Virus record (IMG/VR): IMGVR_UViG_3300006919_000605
Location: 1-20,556 of that record
Source: a virus
Strand: one strand, 5' to 3'
DNA length: 20,556 nucleotides
The position numbers were made by a program, and so were the translations under genes. Of this stretch, positions 1-6,985 are shown piece after piece. Every line of letters begins with the position of its first letter. Position 1 is the stretch's first letter. The notes below the pieces were generated by a model, which was not told where the DNA came from, did not search any database, and saw only the letters and a program-made list of their open reading frames with translations.

Positions 1-735
1 AACGATCAAGAAAACCCTGAAACAGAAATTGAAATCGTGGTTCTTGTTGACGGTATCGAATGCGAAAAAAACCCTGCTCCATTGCCAAGAAATGTAAAGA
101 AAATCATCATTTCAACAGGCAGTCCTCTTTCAGGTCGTGAATTTGAAATCTTTGCTTGCTTTGAGAATGAAGAAGAAAAAGAAGCCGCAAAAGGCAAGCA
201 CTTTGATCATCACTTGAATGATTTCATGAGCGGAATCAATGAAGTCAAGAGCATGACTCCTGATCAGCAAATGCAAAAGTTGCGCGATATGGTGAAGACT
301 GATCCTGAAGACGAATTTGAAGATAAGGATGAATTGTTGATTGAAGGTGTGGACGTGATCAATAAACAAATCATTGTGATTGATCAATTGACAGCAAAGA
401 TTGAAGGCTTGAACGTCATTCTGAACAATCGTTGTCAAGCAATAGAATCACTTCATGATTCGGTTGAACTGAAGACGAAAGAGATTGAAGGCTTGAAGGC
501 TTCAAATGATTGCTTGCAAAGAATGCTTGAAGTCGCTGAAAAAGATCAAGCAAATGCACAAGAAACAATCATGTCTCAAAACGTCAACTTGAAGACAAGA
601 TCAGATCAACTTCAAGCGTGTCACAAAATGCTTGATGCAAACACAGAAACGATTGACATGCTTAGGCGAGAGAATAGTTCAATTTTGAACAAGCTGAACA
701 AGTTGAAAAATTTTGTTTACAGCATTGATGAATAA
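1..735 (+). CDS. Coiled-coil protein of unknown function, 5' end outside the window
   Basis: The reading frame is open from the first base, so the gene probably begins upstream; a GTG at 37 (232 residues) is the first possible start inside the window and is preceded by a purine-rich stretch, so it cannot be excluded. The N-terminal part has a compact mixed strand/helix look, followed by an acidic patch (EDEFEDKDELL). The second half (from about residue 100 of the GTG-started version to the end) is rich in spaced Leu/Ile with charged residues between, typical of a long coiled coil, and it suggests an oligomer. No catalytic motif is visible. It is followed 35 bp later by another unknown gene with the same type of leader. 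Function not recognised. Confidence 0.7.
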   Translation, partial: NDQENPETEIEIVVLVDGIECEKNPAPLPRNVKKIIISTGSPLSGREFEIFACFENEEEKEAAKGKHFDHHLNDFMSGINEVKSMTPDQQMQKLRDMVKTDPEDEFEDKDELLIEGVDVINKQIIVIDQLTAKIEGLNVILNNRCQAIESLHDSVELKTKEIEGLKASNDCLQRMLEVAEKDQANAQETIMSQNVNLKTRSDQLQACHKMLDANTETIDMLRRENSSILNKLNKLKNFVYSIDE

Positions 736-770
736 CAAGCAACAGAAAACAGACAAAAGAAAGAAACGAA

Positions 771-1265
771 ATGACCGATCAAAAAAAATTCAATCCACAA
801 ACGCTGAAGGCGTTATTCGCTGCTCATAAAGCAAATCAATTAGTTGAGTGCGTCGTCTACTCAACTGCAACAATGCAGTCACTGACTTTCAGGCAATCAG
901 ACGGCAAGAAGTTTGATCTTGCCCAAATTCCTCGTTGCGTCATTCAGTCTGACAGTGAAGGAAACAACGTTCACTTCTTTCTTGTCGGCCCATTCTTTTA
1001 CACCTGGACAAGAGCAGTTCTGCAAAAGATCATTTCAAAGGTGAATTCAAATGAATCAGGTTCACAATTGACCTACACTCAAGCGGAATCAATCTGCTGG
1101 TCAATTGACCGAATCATGACAGCATTTGAAACTTCAGGAATGGTTGACGCTGCTGCAATTGCTGACTTCAAAGATTTCAGCTTCTTGATCAATAAAGAGA
1201 ACTGGAAACCTGATGCTTCAGTTTTCAACAATTCACCAAGGACATTTAATAAGCTGACATGGTGA
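771..1265 (+). CDS. Hypothetical protein (164 aa)
   Basis: The ATG start follows the purine-rich leader AGAAAGAAACGAA, the same leader type seen in front of several genes in this segment, which supports both start and reality of the gene. The product is soluble with no membrane segment. It starts with a basic helix (KKFNPQTLKALFAAHKANQ), continues with a strand-rich middle, and ends with predicted helices. No known motif is recognised. It stands in a run of small phage accessory genes on the same strand. A 336-bp stretch without a convincing gene follows. Confidence 0.75.
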   Translation: MTDQKKFNPQTLKALFAAHKANQLVECVVYSTATMQSLTFRQSDGKKFDLAQIPRCVIQSDSEGNNVHFFLVGPFFYTWTRAVLQKIISKVNSNESGSQLTYTQAESICWSIDRIMTAFETSGMVDAAAIADFKDFSFLINKENWKPDASVFNNSPRTFNKLTW

Positions 1266-1393
1266 TGTCGGGCCCTACTTATTGACTTGAACTTGACTGG
1301 ACTGCTGGCAAGCGAAAGAGCCAATTGAAGGCAATTATGGGGAAGAAATGTAAACAGGCAATTAAGCGTGCAATGCGAATGACTGCAAAGGGC

Positions 1394-1422
1394 TTGACTT
1401 CCAGCGATCAAGGACATATCTT
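1394..1422 (+). promoter_or_regulatory. Candidate sigma-70 promoter
   Basis: TTGACT (1394-1399) and TATCTT (1417-1422) are separated by exactly 17 bp, giving five of six and four of six matches to the bacterial consensus. It lies in the one long gap of the window and points toward the ParB-like gene. Chance occurrence cannot be excluded. Confidence 0.35.
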
Positions 1423-1516
1423 TTCAGTCAAGTGCTTTGCATTGTCTCAACCTACTGCAACGCTTGCGTTTCTTTTGGCTTGAATTCGTCCTCAAGTCAA
1501 AGGTCCTTTCGTTTGG

Positions 1517-1577
1517 GGTGGTGGTCTTGGTCGCTTGTTTTTTCGTTGCAAGCAATCAGGATTGCCACCTTTTTTTT
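1517..1577 (+). terminator. Candidate intrinsic terminator or attenuator before the ParB-like gene
   Basis: A five-pair hairpin GCAAT-CAGG-ATTGC (1552-1565) is followed by CACC and a run of eight T (1570-1577). The CCACC at 1565-1569 can alternatively pair with GGTGG upstream (1517-1524), giving a larger but looser stem. The T run ends 24 nt before the next gene's start, so if it terminates transcription it would have to be conditional or bypassed by a phage antitermination mechanism. Confidence 0.4.
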
Positions 1578-1601
1578 ATGATCACAGAAAGAGAAATTGA
1601 C

Positions 1602-2366
1602 ATGACAGCAAAGAAGACAGCAAAGAAACCTGTTCTGAAAAAGAAACCGAAAAAGGCTTCAGCCAAGAAGACGGCAAAGCCTTCAGCATCAAATTCAAAA
1701 TCAACAAGACCAACAATCTACTACCTTGAAATTGCTGGCGAGAACTATCCTGCAATGCGCGTTGCTGACTTGCTTGGCAGGAAAGCTGAATACAATCCGC
1801 GCAAAATCTCAAAGCATGACAAGTCTGCTCTTGCTAAGTCAATGGAAAGATTCGGTACAGTTCAATCAGTTGTTTACAACGAGAGAACAAACACTGTTGT
1901 CGGTGGACACCAAAGGTTAGATGTTGCTGAAGCTTCTGGTCTTGAAATCTTCCCTGTCATGATAGTCAATCTGTCACTGATTGAAGAAAAGGCTTTAAAC
2001 CTGTCCCTGAATAGAATTTCAGGTGAATTCGTCATGCAAGGCGTTGCTTCTCTTCTGAATGACATACAAGGCATTAACAGCGACTATCTTGACTTCACTG
2101 GCTTCACAGGCGATGAAATGTCACCTTTGCTTGTGGCTCAATTTGAAGCTTCTGAAGAGAACCTTGAAGGCGTTGCAGGTGGTGAAGGTGAAATTGACGG
2201 CAAAAGCAAAGGCATGACGTTTGACAAATTTGTTGAAGTCGCACGTCAATTCGTTGATTCACCTGAACCTAATTCCATGAGCGGAAAAGGTGAAGAGTTG
2301 AAAGGTCAATTTCATGAGGCAATCAGAAATGCTGTTGACATGCTTGACGGTATGAATGAAACTTAA
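1602..2366 (+). CDS. ParB/sulfiredoxin-fold nuclease-like protein with Lys-rich N-terminal tail
   Basis: 254 residues. I chose ATG 1602 because AGAAAGAGAAA lies just upstream; the frame is open further 5' but that part reads through the terminator-like T run. Residues 1-37 are a Lys/Ala/Pro tail (MTAKKTAKKP and similar) resembling histone H1 tails, likely DNA-binding. Residues about 39-145 match the ParB N-terminal domain: the NPRKIS box at 65-70, the GGHQR motif at 101-105, and a conserved-looking ALNLSLNRISGEF helix region. The C-terminal third is acidic and unassigned. In phages this fold is found as a stand-alone nuclease or ATP/CTP-binding protein, often beside DNA methyltransferases. 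No ParA, centromere-like repeat or methyltransferase is in the window, so plasmid partition is not supported. Confidence 0.8.
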   Translation: MTAKKTAKKPVLKKKPKKASAKKTAKPSASNSKSTRPTIYYLEIAGENYPAMRVADLLGRKAEYNPRKISKHDKSALAKSMERFGTVQSVVYNERTNTVVGGHQRLDVAEASGLEIFPVMIVNLSLIEEKALNLSLNRISGEFVMQGVASLLNDIQGINSDYLDFTGFTGDEMSPLLVAQFEASEENLEGVAGGEGEIDGKSKGMTFDKFVEVARQFVDSPEPNSMSGKGEELKGQFHEAIRNAVDMLDGMNET

Positions 2367-2380
2367 TTTGTTAGACTGAA

Positions 2381-2482
2381 ATGAACAACGAAAACAAACA
2401 ATCAATCAATGAATTCAGTTGTCTTGTTGTCAACTGGATTGTCACAATTGCAATCACAATGATTGCTGTCCTGCTCTACTGA
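2381..2482 (+). CDS. 33-residue single-pass membrane microprotein
   Basis: A short frame starting ATG AAC AAC and ending TGA at 2480-2482. It begins 15 nt after the ParB-like stop, and its stop runs straight into the purine-rich leader of the next gene. The product has a polar N-terminus (MNNENKQSINEF) and then about 20 hydrophobic residues (CLVVNWIVTIAITMIAVLLY), exactly the layout of a small one-helix membrane protein. There is no strong Shine-Dalgarno (only GACTGAA upstream). Phages encode many such microproteins that act on host membrane complexes or lysis, but nothing here fixes a role. It is credible because the hydrophobic stretch fills the otherwise unexplained gap on the coding strand. 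Confidence 0.45.
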   Translation: MNNENKQSINEFSCLVVNWIVTIAITMIAVLLY

Positions 2483-2498
2483 AAGAAAGAAAGAAATC

Positions 2499-2822
2499 AT
2501 GTCAATCAACAAAAACGTCATTCAATCATTCATGGCACCTGTCACTGACAAACGCTGCACAATCATGTTGCCGCTGTCCGATGAAATGAAGCATGTTGGA
2601 ACAAGCGTTGAATTTGATCACACAGACAAACCTTCATTTTTGCAAATGTCTTATTTCGGCAAGCATGAAAGCGAAAGGACATTGAAGAGAGTTGAAATTT
2701 TCTTTGTTGTCGCTGAAGAGTTGATTGATGACAACTTGGTGATTCTTGCAACAGATAAGATTGAATCAGGTTCAAAACGTCGATATTTCATCGCCATTGA
2801 TTCAGATCAGATCACAGATTGA
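2499..2822 (+). CDS. Hypothetical protein (107 aa)
   Basis: ATG 2499 is chosen because the repeated purine leader GAAAGAAAGAAAGAAATC sits immediately before it; an upstream TTG in the same frame would include this leader as coding. The product is a small soluble protein with a Met/Phe-rich start, a central strand-rich part, and a segment with alternating hydrophobics (RVEIFFVVAEELIDDNLVIL) typical of a beta-alpha fold core. No catalytic motif is visible. The same GAAATCATG start context recurs at 3166. Unrecognised. Confidence 0.7.
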   Translation: MSINKNVIQSFMAPVTDKRCTIMLPLSDEMKHVGTSVEFDHTDKPSFLQMSYFGKHESERTLKRVEIFFVVAEELIDDNLVILATDKIESGSKRRYFIAIDSDQITD

Positions 2823-2879
2823 ATCAAGGTAATTGAAAGCAGACGAAATCAAATTTCACTTCAAAAGAAAGGTTCAGAA

Positions 2880-3134
2880 ATGAGCAACACAAAGCCACAA
2901 CTGAGAAAGAAAGTTATTGCTCTTGTCGTCAATACTTATTTGACGAATGAAGACATTGAAAGCAATCTTGCGGTCAAGCTTTGGGCGGGATCAAAGCAAG
3001 ATGACTTTCAAGCGGCGATCACGTTAGATTGTCGGAATGTTCGCGTGCTTGACAGTGACAACATTGAAGACACAAGAGCATTTGCAAAGAACAGTTTTGA
3101 AGACGCTGAAGACCCTGAAAGCGTTGAAGACTAA
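2880..3134 (+). CDS. Hypothetical small acidic protein (84 aa)
   Basis: ATG 2880 follows AAAGAAAGGTTCAGAA, which contains a fair Shine-Dalgarno (AAAGG) at about 9 nt. The N-terminus is basic (KPQLRKKVIALVVNTYLTNEDIESN) and the C-terminus strongly acidic (FEDAEDPESVED), with a helix-strand layout between. No motif is recognised. It belongs to the same run of small genes on one strand. Confidence 0.65.
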   Translation: MSNTKPQLRKKVIALVVNTYLTNEDIESNLAVKLWAGSKQDDFQAAITLDCRNVRVLDSDNIEDTRAFAKNSFEDAEDPESVED

Positions 3135-3165
3135 AACGAAAGCAAACGAAAGAAGAAACGAAATC

Positions 3166-4365
3166 ATGAACTATCAAATTGCTTGCAATTGCGGTCACAA
3201 AGGCAATCAGCACGCAGATCTATACAGTCGCGGAATTGATTCTTGTCCTGTCATTGGTGCTTGTTGTGTCCTTGGTTGCGATTGCAAAGGTTATTCTTCA
3301 ATTCCTGAAGTTGAAGTTGAGCCTGAATCCACAAATGCAATTGAAAAAGGCTTTGAAGCAATGCGGGAAAAAAGCGTTTTCATGCAGATTGACAAATCAG
3401 TTGAAGGTGAAGACGTTCATGAATTCAATGAAGTCAAAATGAAATCCTCTCTGATTTGCCTTGAATGCGATATTGAAAAGCCTGAATCATTCTTCCCTTC
3501 TCAGCGGTCAAACCTTCAAATCTGCCTTGAATGCTGTCGCATGAATGAAGCTGACAAAATCATTGAAGCTGGTGGTGGTATTCAAGACGTGAGAAGCTAC
3601 AAAGAGAATCACAAGCCAAATGGTCTTGTGATGGGTCCTCTTATGCAATCAATTGCACCTGTCAAGTCTGCTTCACCTGCTGAAGTGAAACAGTCCTGTC
3701 TTGTCTTCATTTCAGGTGGCTACAAGTCTGCAATAGTCGCTGCTCTTGCAGTAAAGAAATTTGGTGAAGAGAACGTGAAAGGCGTTTATCTGAAAGGGAC
3801 ATTCAAAAACAAGTTTCTTGATGAGCAGCAAAGGCTTGATGCTCATTTCGTTTGTGAAAGTTTGAACATTGAATTCAGTTCTGTTCAGTTGATTGAAACT
3901 GAAGTTACTGATGAGCCTGAAGAGGTTGATTTGATTTCATTGTTTGAATGCGCGTTAAAAGAAACCGATTTCACCTATGCTGCAATGGGATTTGCTCGTG
4001 ATGACTTGGCTTCACAATACGTTGAACAGGGTTTCTTTGATCCTATTGAAACCTTCCCGTTTGCACCTTTGCTCAAGCTGAAGCCTTCAGGAATTATCAA
4101 GCAGTTATTCTCTTCACCTTTGGCAATTCGTGCTGTTTGCACCTCTTCAAATTGCACGTCAACAAGAGGCGTTATTCATTGCGGTCAATGCAAAGGATGC
4201 TTGTCAAGAGCAAAAGCTTTTGCTGAATTCAACTCTTTAGCGCATAATGGGCCCTATTCAGATCCTGGTTTGACAGGAATTACTGAAGATTTGAAAAGTA
4301 AATTGCTGAAAGGTGGTTTCAAATATGTCGGAAGTGCTGAGAAGAGTAATTCACAGAGCGGTTGA
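3166..4365 (+). CDS. QueC-like PP-loop protein fused to two N-terminal zinc-binding modules
   Basis: 399 residues from ATG 3166, chosen for the AAACGAAATC leader; the frame is open upstream but overlaps the previous gene. Residues 7-40 are Cys/His-rich (CNCGH, then CPVIGACC and GCDC), a likely zinc module. Residues 98-124 form a second CxxC...CxxC zinc ribbon (C98, C101, C120, C123) of the KPxSxFF type common in phage nuclease-associated ribbons. From about residue 175 to 360 the order of motifs matches QueC (7-cyano-7-deazaguanine synthase): the PP-loop at 183-189 (SGGYKSA), a central MGFARDD segment, then the QueC zinc site (C325 or C330, C339, C342, C345 in CGQCKGC). QueC normally has SGGxDS; Lys replaces the Asp, so standard ATP chemistry is doubtful. 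It may be a divergent or repurposed enzyme of deazaguanine DNA modification. No other queuosine-pathway gene is in the window. Confidence 0.75.
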   Translation: MNYQIACNCGHKGNQHADLYSRGIDSCPVIGACCVLGCDCKGYSSIPEVEVEPESTNAIEKGFEAMREKSVFMQIDKSVEGEDVHEFNEVKMKSSLICLECDIEKPESFFPSQRSNLQICLECCRMNEADKIIEAGGGIQDVRSYKENHKPNGLVMGPLMQSIAPVKSASPAEVKQSCLVFISGGYKSAIVAALAVKKFGEENVKGVYLKGTFKNKFLDEQQRLDAHFVCESLNIEFSSVQLIETEVTDEPEEVDLISLFECALKETDFTYAAMGFARDDLASQYVEQGFFDPIETFPFAPLLKLKPSGIIKQLFSSPLAIRAVCTSSNCTSTRGVIHCGQCKGCLSRAKAFAEFNSLAHNGPYSDPGLTGITEDLKSKLLKGGFKYVGSAEKSNSQSG

Positions 4366-4696
4366 AAATGTCCGATCAAAAGAGCGGACAATAGGGGTCA
4401 GACAACTTCAAATCTTTGTTGATGTTGACAATGATTTGATCGACATTCAGAAACGTGATTCATTTCACGTTTCTGTTTCTATGTCTGAAGCCATTCATTC
4501 AGGTTATGAAACTGTCGATGAATTTACTGCTTGGTTTCAGGGTATCATCACAAAGCGTTTGAAGCGTGGTCCTGCAAGTCCTATGAAAGCAATCATGGTG
4601 AACCGTCCTGCTGTTGCTCCTGTTGATCAGTCTGAAGGCGTTGAACTTGATCTTGAGTCAAAAGAGATTGATCACAGGAAGGTTGAAGGTGACTAA
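4325..4696 (+). CDS. Hypothetical protein (123 aa) overlapping the QueC-like gene
   Basis: ATG 4325 is preceded by AAAGGTGG at 4309-4316, eight nt away, the best ribosome site in the area, and so preferred over the GTG at 4313. It overlaps the end of the QueC-like gene by 41 nt in another frame, implying translational coupling. The N-terminus is a basic helix (SEVLRRVIHRAVENVRSKER), the middle has a strand-like IFVDVDNDLIDI and a helix (TVDEFTAWFQGIITKRLKRG), and the C-terminus is acidic and disordered. It ends 5 nt before the small terminase start. Function unknown; its position suggests co-expression with packaging genes. Confidence 0.7.
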   Translation: MSEVLRRVIHRAVENVRSKERTIGVRQLQIFVDVDNDLIDIQKRDSFHVSVSMSEAIHSGYETVDEFTAWFQGIITKRLKRGPASPMKAIMVNRPAVAPVDQSEGVELDLESKEIDHRKVEGD

Positions 4697-4701
4697 CCTC
4701 T

Positions 4702-5493
4702 ATGACTGCAAAGAAGAAAGCGACAAAGAAGCGTGCTGCTAAAAAGAAGACTTCAGCAAAGAAGGCGATTCATGGCGCAACGAAGACTTCAAAGAAGGCT
4801 GCTGCTAAGAAAGGAAGTTCAAAGAAGGCTGTTGCTAAGAAGACAGCAAAGAAAACTGCAAAGAAGGCAGTGAAGAAAAGAGCAGTCAAGAAGACTTCAA
4901 AGACACAAGACAAGCGGATTGCTAAAAAAAATGCGAGGATAGAAAAGCAGCGCGTTATCAAGGCTGCTCAAGAGCGAAACGGTAAACGCTTACCTGACGG
5001 CAATGAAGGCACAAGACTTGAAGAAAAGGTTGGCATGATTCCAGTTGCCAATCTTACAGGTGATCCAGTTTATGATGATTGGATACCCTGTTTCCTTCTT
5101 GGCTTAAGACGCGAAAAAGGTGTTGCTGCTGCTTGTCGTGAAGCAGGTGTTGGTCGTTCAACTGCCTATGCTGTTCGTAAGAAATACAAAGCCTTCCGTG
5201 AAGCCTGGATTGAAGCAGTCGAGTTGAACACCGACGAATTGCAACAGACAGCAATGCACAGAGCCATTTACGGTTGGAATGAACCGTTGCTTTTCAAAGG
5301 CGAAATCAAAGCAGTCAAACGTGTCTATTCTGCTCCTTTGACTATCTTCATGCTCAAGAAAATGCGTCCTGATATCTTTGGTGACAAAGAAGAGAACAAG
5401 AATTTGACACCTGAAGAGGTTGCAGCAGCGTTGTCTGAATTTGCAAATATGGCAAGAGGGACTGTTGGTAATAAGCGGAACAAGAAAGGTTGA
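4702..5493 (+). CDS. terS: Terminase small subunit with histone-H1-like tail
   Basis: 263 residues; ATG 4702 sits nine nt after GAAGGTGA. Residues 1-85 are almost only Lys, Ala, Thr, Ser and Arg in KKA/AKK/TAKK repeats, like the C-terminal tail of histone H1 or bacterial AlgP. Residues about 125-180 hold a helix-turn-helix (GVAAACREAGVGRSTAYAVRK, 140-160, shown here as one run of the recognition region) as in the phBC6A51-type small terminases that bind the packaging start site. The C-terminal part (PDIFGDKEENKNLTPEEV) resembles the oligomer/portal-facing tail of that family. The large terminase follows directly, which supports the assignment. Usual family members lack such a long basic tail; it probably adds sequence-independent DNA contact. 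Confidence 0.88.
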   Translation: MTAKKKATKKRAAKKKTSAKKAIHGATKTSKKAAAKKGSSKKAVAKKTAKKTAKKAVKKRAVKKTSKTQDKRIAKKNARIEKQRVIKAAQERNGKRLPDGNEGTRLEEKVGMIPVANLTGDPVYDDWIPCFLLGLRREKGVAAACREAGVGRSTAYAVRKKYKAFREAWIEAVELNTDELQQTAMHRAIYGWNEPLLFKGEIKAVKRVYSAPLTIFMLKKMRPDIFGDKEENKNLTPEEVAAALSEFANMARGTVGNKRNKKG

Positions 5494-5497
5494 TTGA

Positions 5498-6919
5498 TTG
5501 TCACTAATTCCTTCAACACTTCAATCATTTGAGATTGAAGGCATTGACTTTGAATTCAAGTTTCCTGCACGCTGGTATCCTCTTGCATATCATGATGAGC
5601 AGGAAAAGCTTTGGTGTACTGAAACACGTTTTCGCGTTGTTCCTGCTGGTAGGCGATCAGGCAAGACTGAAATTGCAAAACGTTTCATTGTCATTCAGGC
5701 AATGACTTCACTTCAATCTGATGCGTGGTTTGTTTGTGCTGCTCCTGTCAACGATCAAGCTGTCCGAATTTATTGGGCTGACTTGAAAGCAATGTCACCT
5801 GCTTGGGCGGTCGCTGATATCAGTGAAGGCAAGCACACAATCACCTATGTCAATGGAGCGCAACTAACAGTGCTTGGGCTTGACAAACCTGAACGGATTG
5901 AAGGTCGTCCTCTTGACGGGATTGTTTTGGACGAATATGCGAACATGAAATCGAAAGTCTGGATTGAAAATGTTCGTCCTGCTCTTTCAACTCCTGGTCG
6001 TGTCCCTGGTTGGGCGTGGTTTATTGGCGTTCCCGAAGGTCGAAATCATTATTATAAACTTTCAAAGGCTGCTGAAGATGAGGCGCGTGAAGATTGGTCA
6101 AATCATCATTGGACAAGTCGTGGAATCGTTGATGAAAGTGAACTTGAATCAGCAAAAGGTGACTTGGACGAATTGACTTATGCTCAAGAGTATGAAGCAA
6201 GTTTCATCAACTTCAGTGGTCGTGCTTATTACACTTTCAATTCTGCAATTCATGCAGTTGAGCGGTTGACATACAATCCGAATCTTCCGATTCACCTGAA
6301 CTTTGACTTCAACGTTTCACCTGGAATTTGTTCAATTTCGCAGGAGTCACTTTATACGGGATCAATTGAAAAGGTTGACAAGTCAAAGCCAATCACCAAG
6401 TTTATCGGTGAAGTCTGGATTCCTCGTAACTCGAATACTCCCATGGTTTGCCGCAAAGCGTTGACGCTGACTTTTGAAGACGCTTACGGAAACAAACACA
6501 AGCTTGAAGATCATCTTGGTGATGTCGTTTGCTATGGCGATGCAACAGGTGGTGCGAAAGGGACAGCAAAGGTCAAGGGTTCTGATTGGGATCTGATCAA
6601 AGCTGAATTGCGTCCTGTCTTTGGGTCACGTTTGAAGATTCGCGTGCCGAAGGCAAATCCTCGTGAGCGTGTTCGGATCAACTCAATGAATGCTCGGTTC
6701 ATGTCGCACACAGGAGCGATTTGCGCGTTGGTTGATCCTCGCTGTAAACATTCAATTGAAGATTTGGACGGGACAGCACTGGTTGAAGGTGGAAGTGGTG
6801 AGCTTGACAAGAACTCTGATTCTGATCGCACACATATGACAGACGGCATGGGATACAATATCGTAAAACGTCACCCAATCAGGACAGGAATTGCGAATTT
6901 TGAAGAGTCGGTGTTGTAA
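5498..6919 (+). CDS. terL: Terminase large subunit (ATPase/nuclease)
   Basis: 473 residues, a normal length. A TTG at 5498 is used, with AAGAAAGG eight nt upstream; no ATG lies near. The ATPase half shows Walker A GRRSGKT at 51-57, Walker B IVLDE at 142-146 with the catalytic Glu146, and the coupling segment GVPEGRN at 177-183. The nuclease half has an RNase-H-like acidic triad: Asp270 in NFDFN, Asp348 in YGDATGG, and Asp449 near MTDGMG. It docks on the portal and drives genome packaging, cutting concatemers at the end. It lies 4 nt after the small terminase, so the two are probably coupled. All key residues are present, so it should be functional. Confidence 0.95.
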   Translation: MSLIPSTLQSFEIEGIDFEFKFPARWYPLAYHDEQEKLWCTETRFRVVPAGRRSGKTEIAKRFIVIQAMTSLQSDAWFVCAAPVNDQAVRIYWADLKAMSPAWAVADISEGKHTITYVNGAQLTVLGLDKPERIEGRPLDGIVLDEYANMKSKVWIENVRPALSTPGRVPGWAWFIGVPEGRNHYYKLSKAAEDEAREDWSNHHWTSRGIVDESELESAKGDLDELTYAQEYEASFINFSGRAYYTFNSAIHAVERLTYNPNLPIHLNFDFNVSPGICSISQESLYTGSIEKVDKSKPITKFIGEVWIPRNSNTPMVCRKALTLTFEDAYGNKHKLEDHLGDVVCYGDATGGAKGTAKVKGSDWDLIKAELRPVFGSRLKIRVPKANPRERVRINSMNARFMSHTGAICALVDPRCKHSIEDLDGTALVEGGSGELDKNSDSDRTHMTDGMGYNIVKRHPIRTGIANFEESVL

Positions 6920-6921
6920 GT

Positions 6922-6951
6922 TTGGCAAGTTTCTTCTTGACATGCTATGAT
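6922..6951 (+). promoter_or_regulatory. Candidate promoter for the lysis segment
   Basis: TTGGCA (6922-6927) and TATGAT (6946-6951) each match five of six consensus bases, with an 18-bp spacer ending in TGC, an extended -10 element. It lies immediately after the terL stop and 35 nt before the first lysis-region gene. This is the best promoter match noticed in the window. Confidence 0.5.
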
Positions 6952-6985
6952 TCGGGCGTGAATGATTCGGTGAAAGGTTAAAATC

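Larger units (their letters stand above)
1266..1601 (+). other. 336-bp intergenic stretch: possible leader or small RNA
   Basis: No convincing gene is present. What it holds: a GGGCCC palindrome at 1270-1275 just after the upstream stop; a promoter-like pair TTGACT/TATCTT at 1394-1422; a 7-nt complementary pair CAAGCGA (about 1309-1315) and TCGCTTG (about 1530-1536); and a hairpin followed by eight T at 1570-1577. A 48-codon frame (1337-1483) lacks a good ribosome site and has no recognisable features. A promoter followed about 150 nt later by a terminator-like structure, with a gene starting only 24 nt further on, fits either a small RNA or an attenuated leader for the ParB-like gene. This is inference. 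Confidence 0.4.

Noticed and set aside
1337-1483. 48-codon frame in the long gap
   Set aside because: No good ribosome site, no recognisable sequence features, and it overlaps promoter-like sequence; kept only as a remark.
1437-1601. Longer N-terminus of the ParB-like gene from a TTG at 1437, with a hydrophobic stretch
   Set aside because: It would read through the hairpin and T run, has no ribosome site, and a ParB-fold protein has no need of a membrane segment; ATG 1602 has the typical leader.
1266-1601. tRNA gene in the gap
   Set aside because: No T-loop consensus, acceptor pairing or CCA end found on either strand.
3037-3165. Upstream extension of the QueC-like gene
   Set aside because: Overlaps the preceding gene in another frame, composition is a Lys/Thr/Leu shadow, and ATG 3166 has the typical leader.
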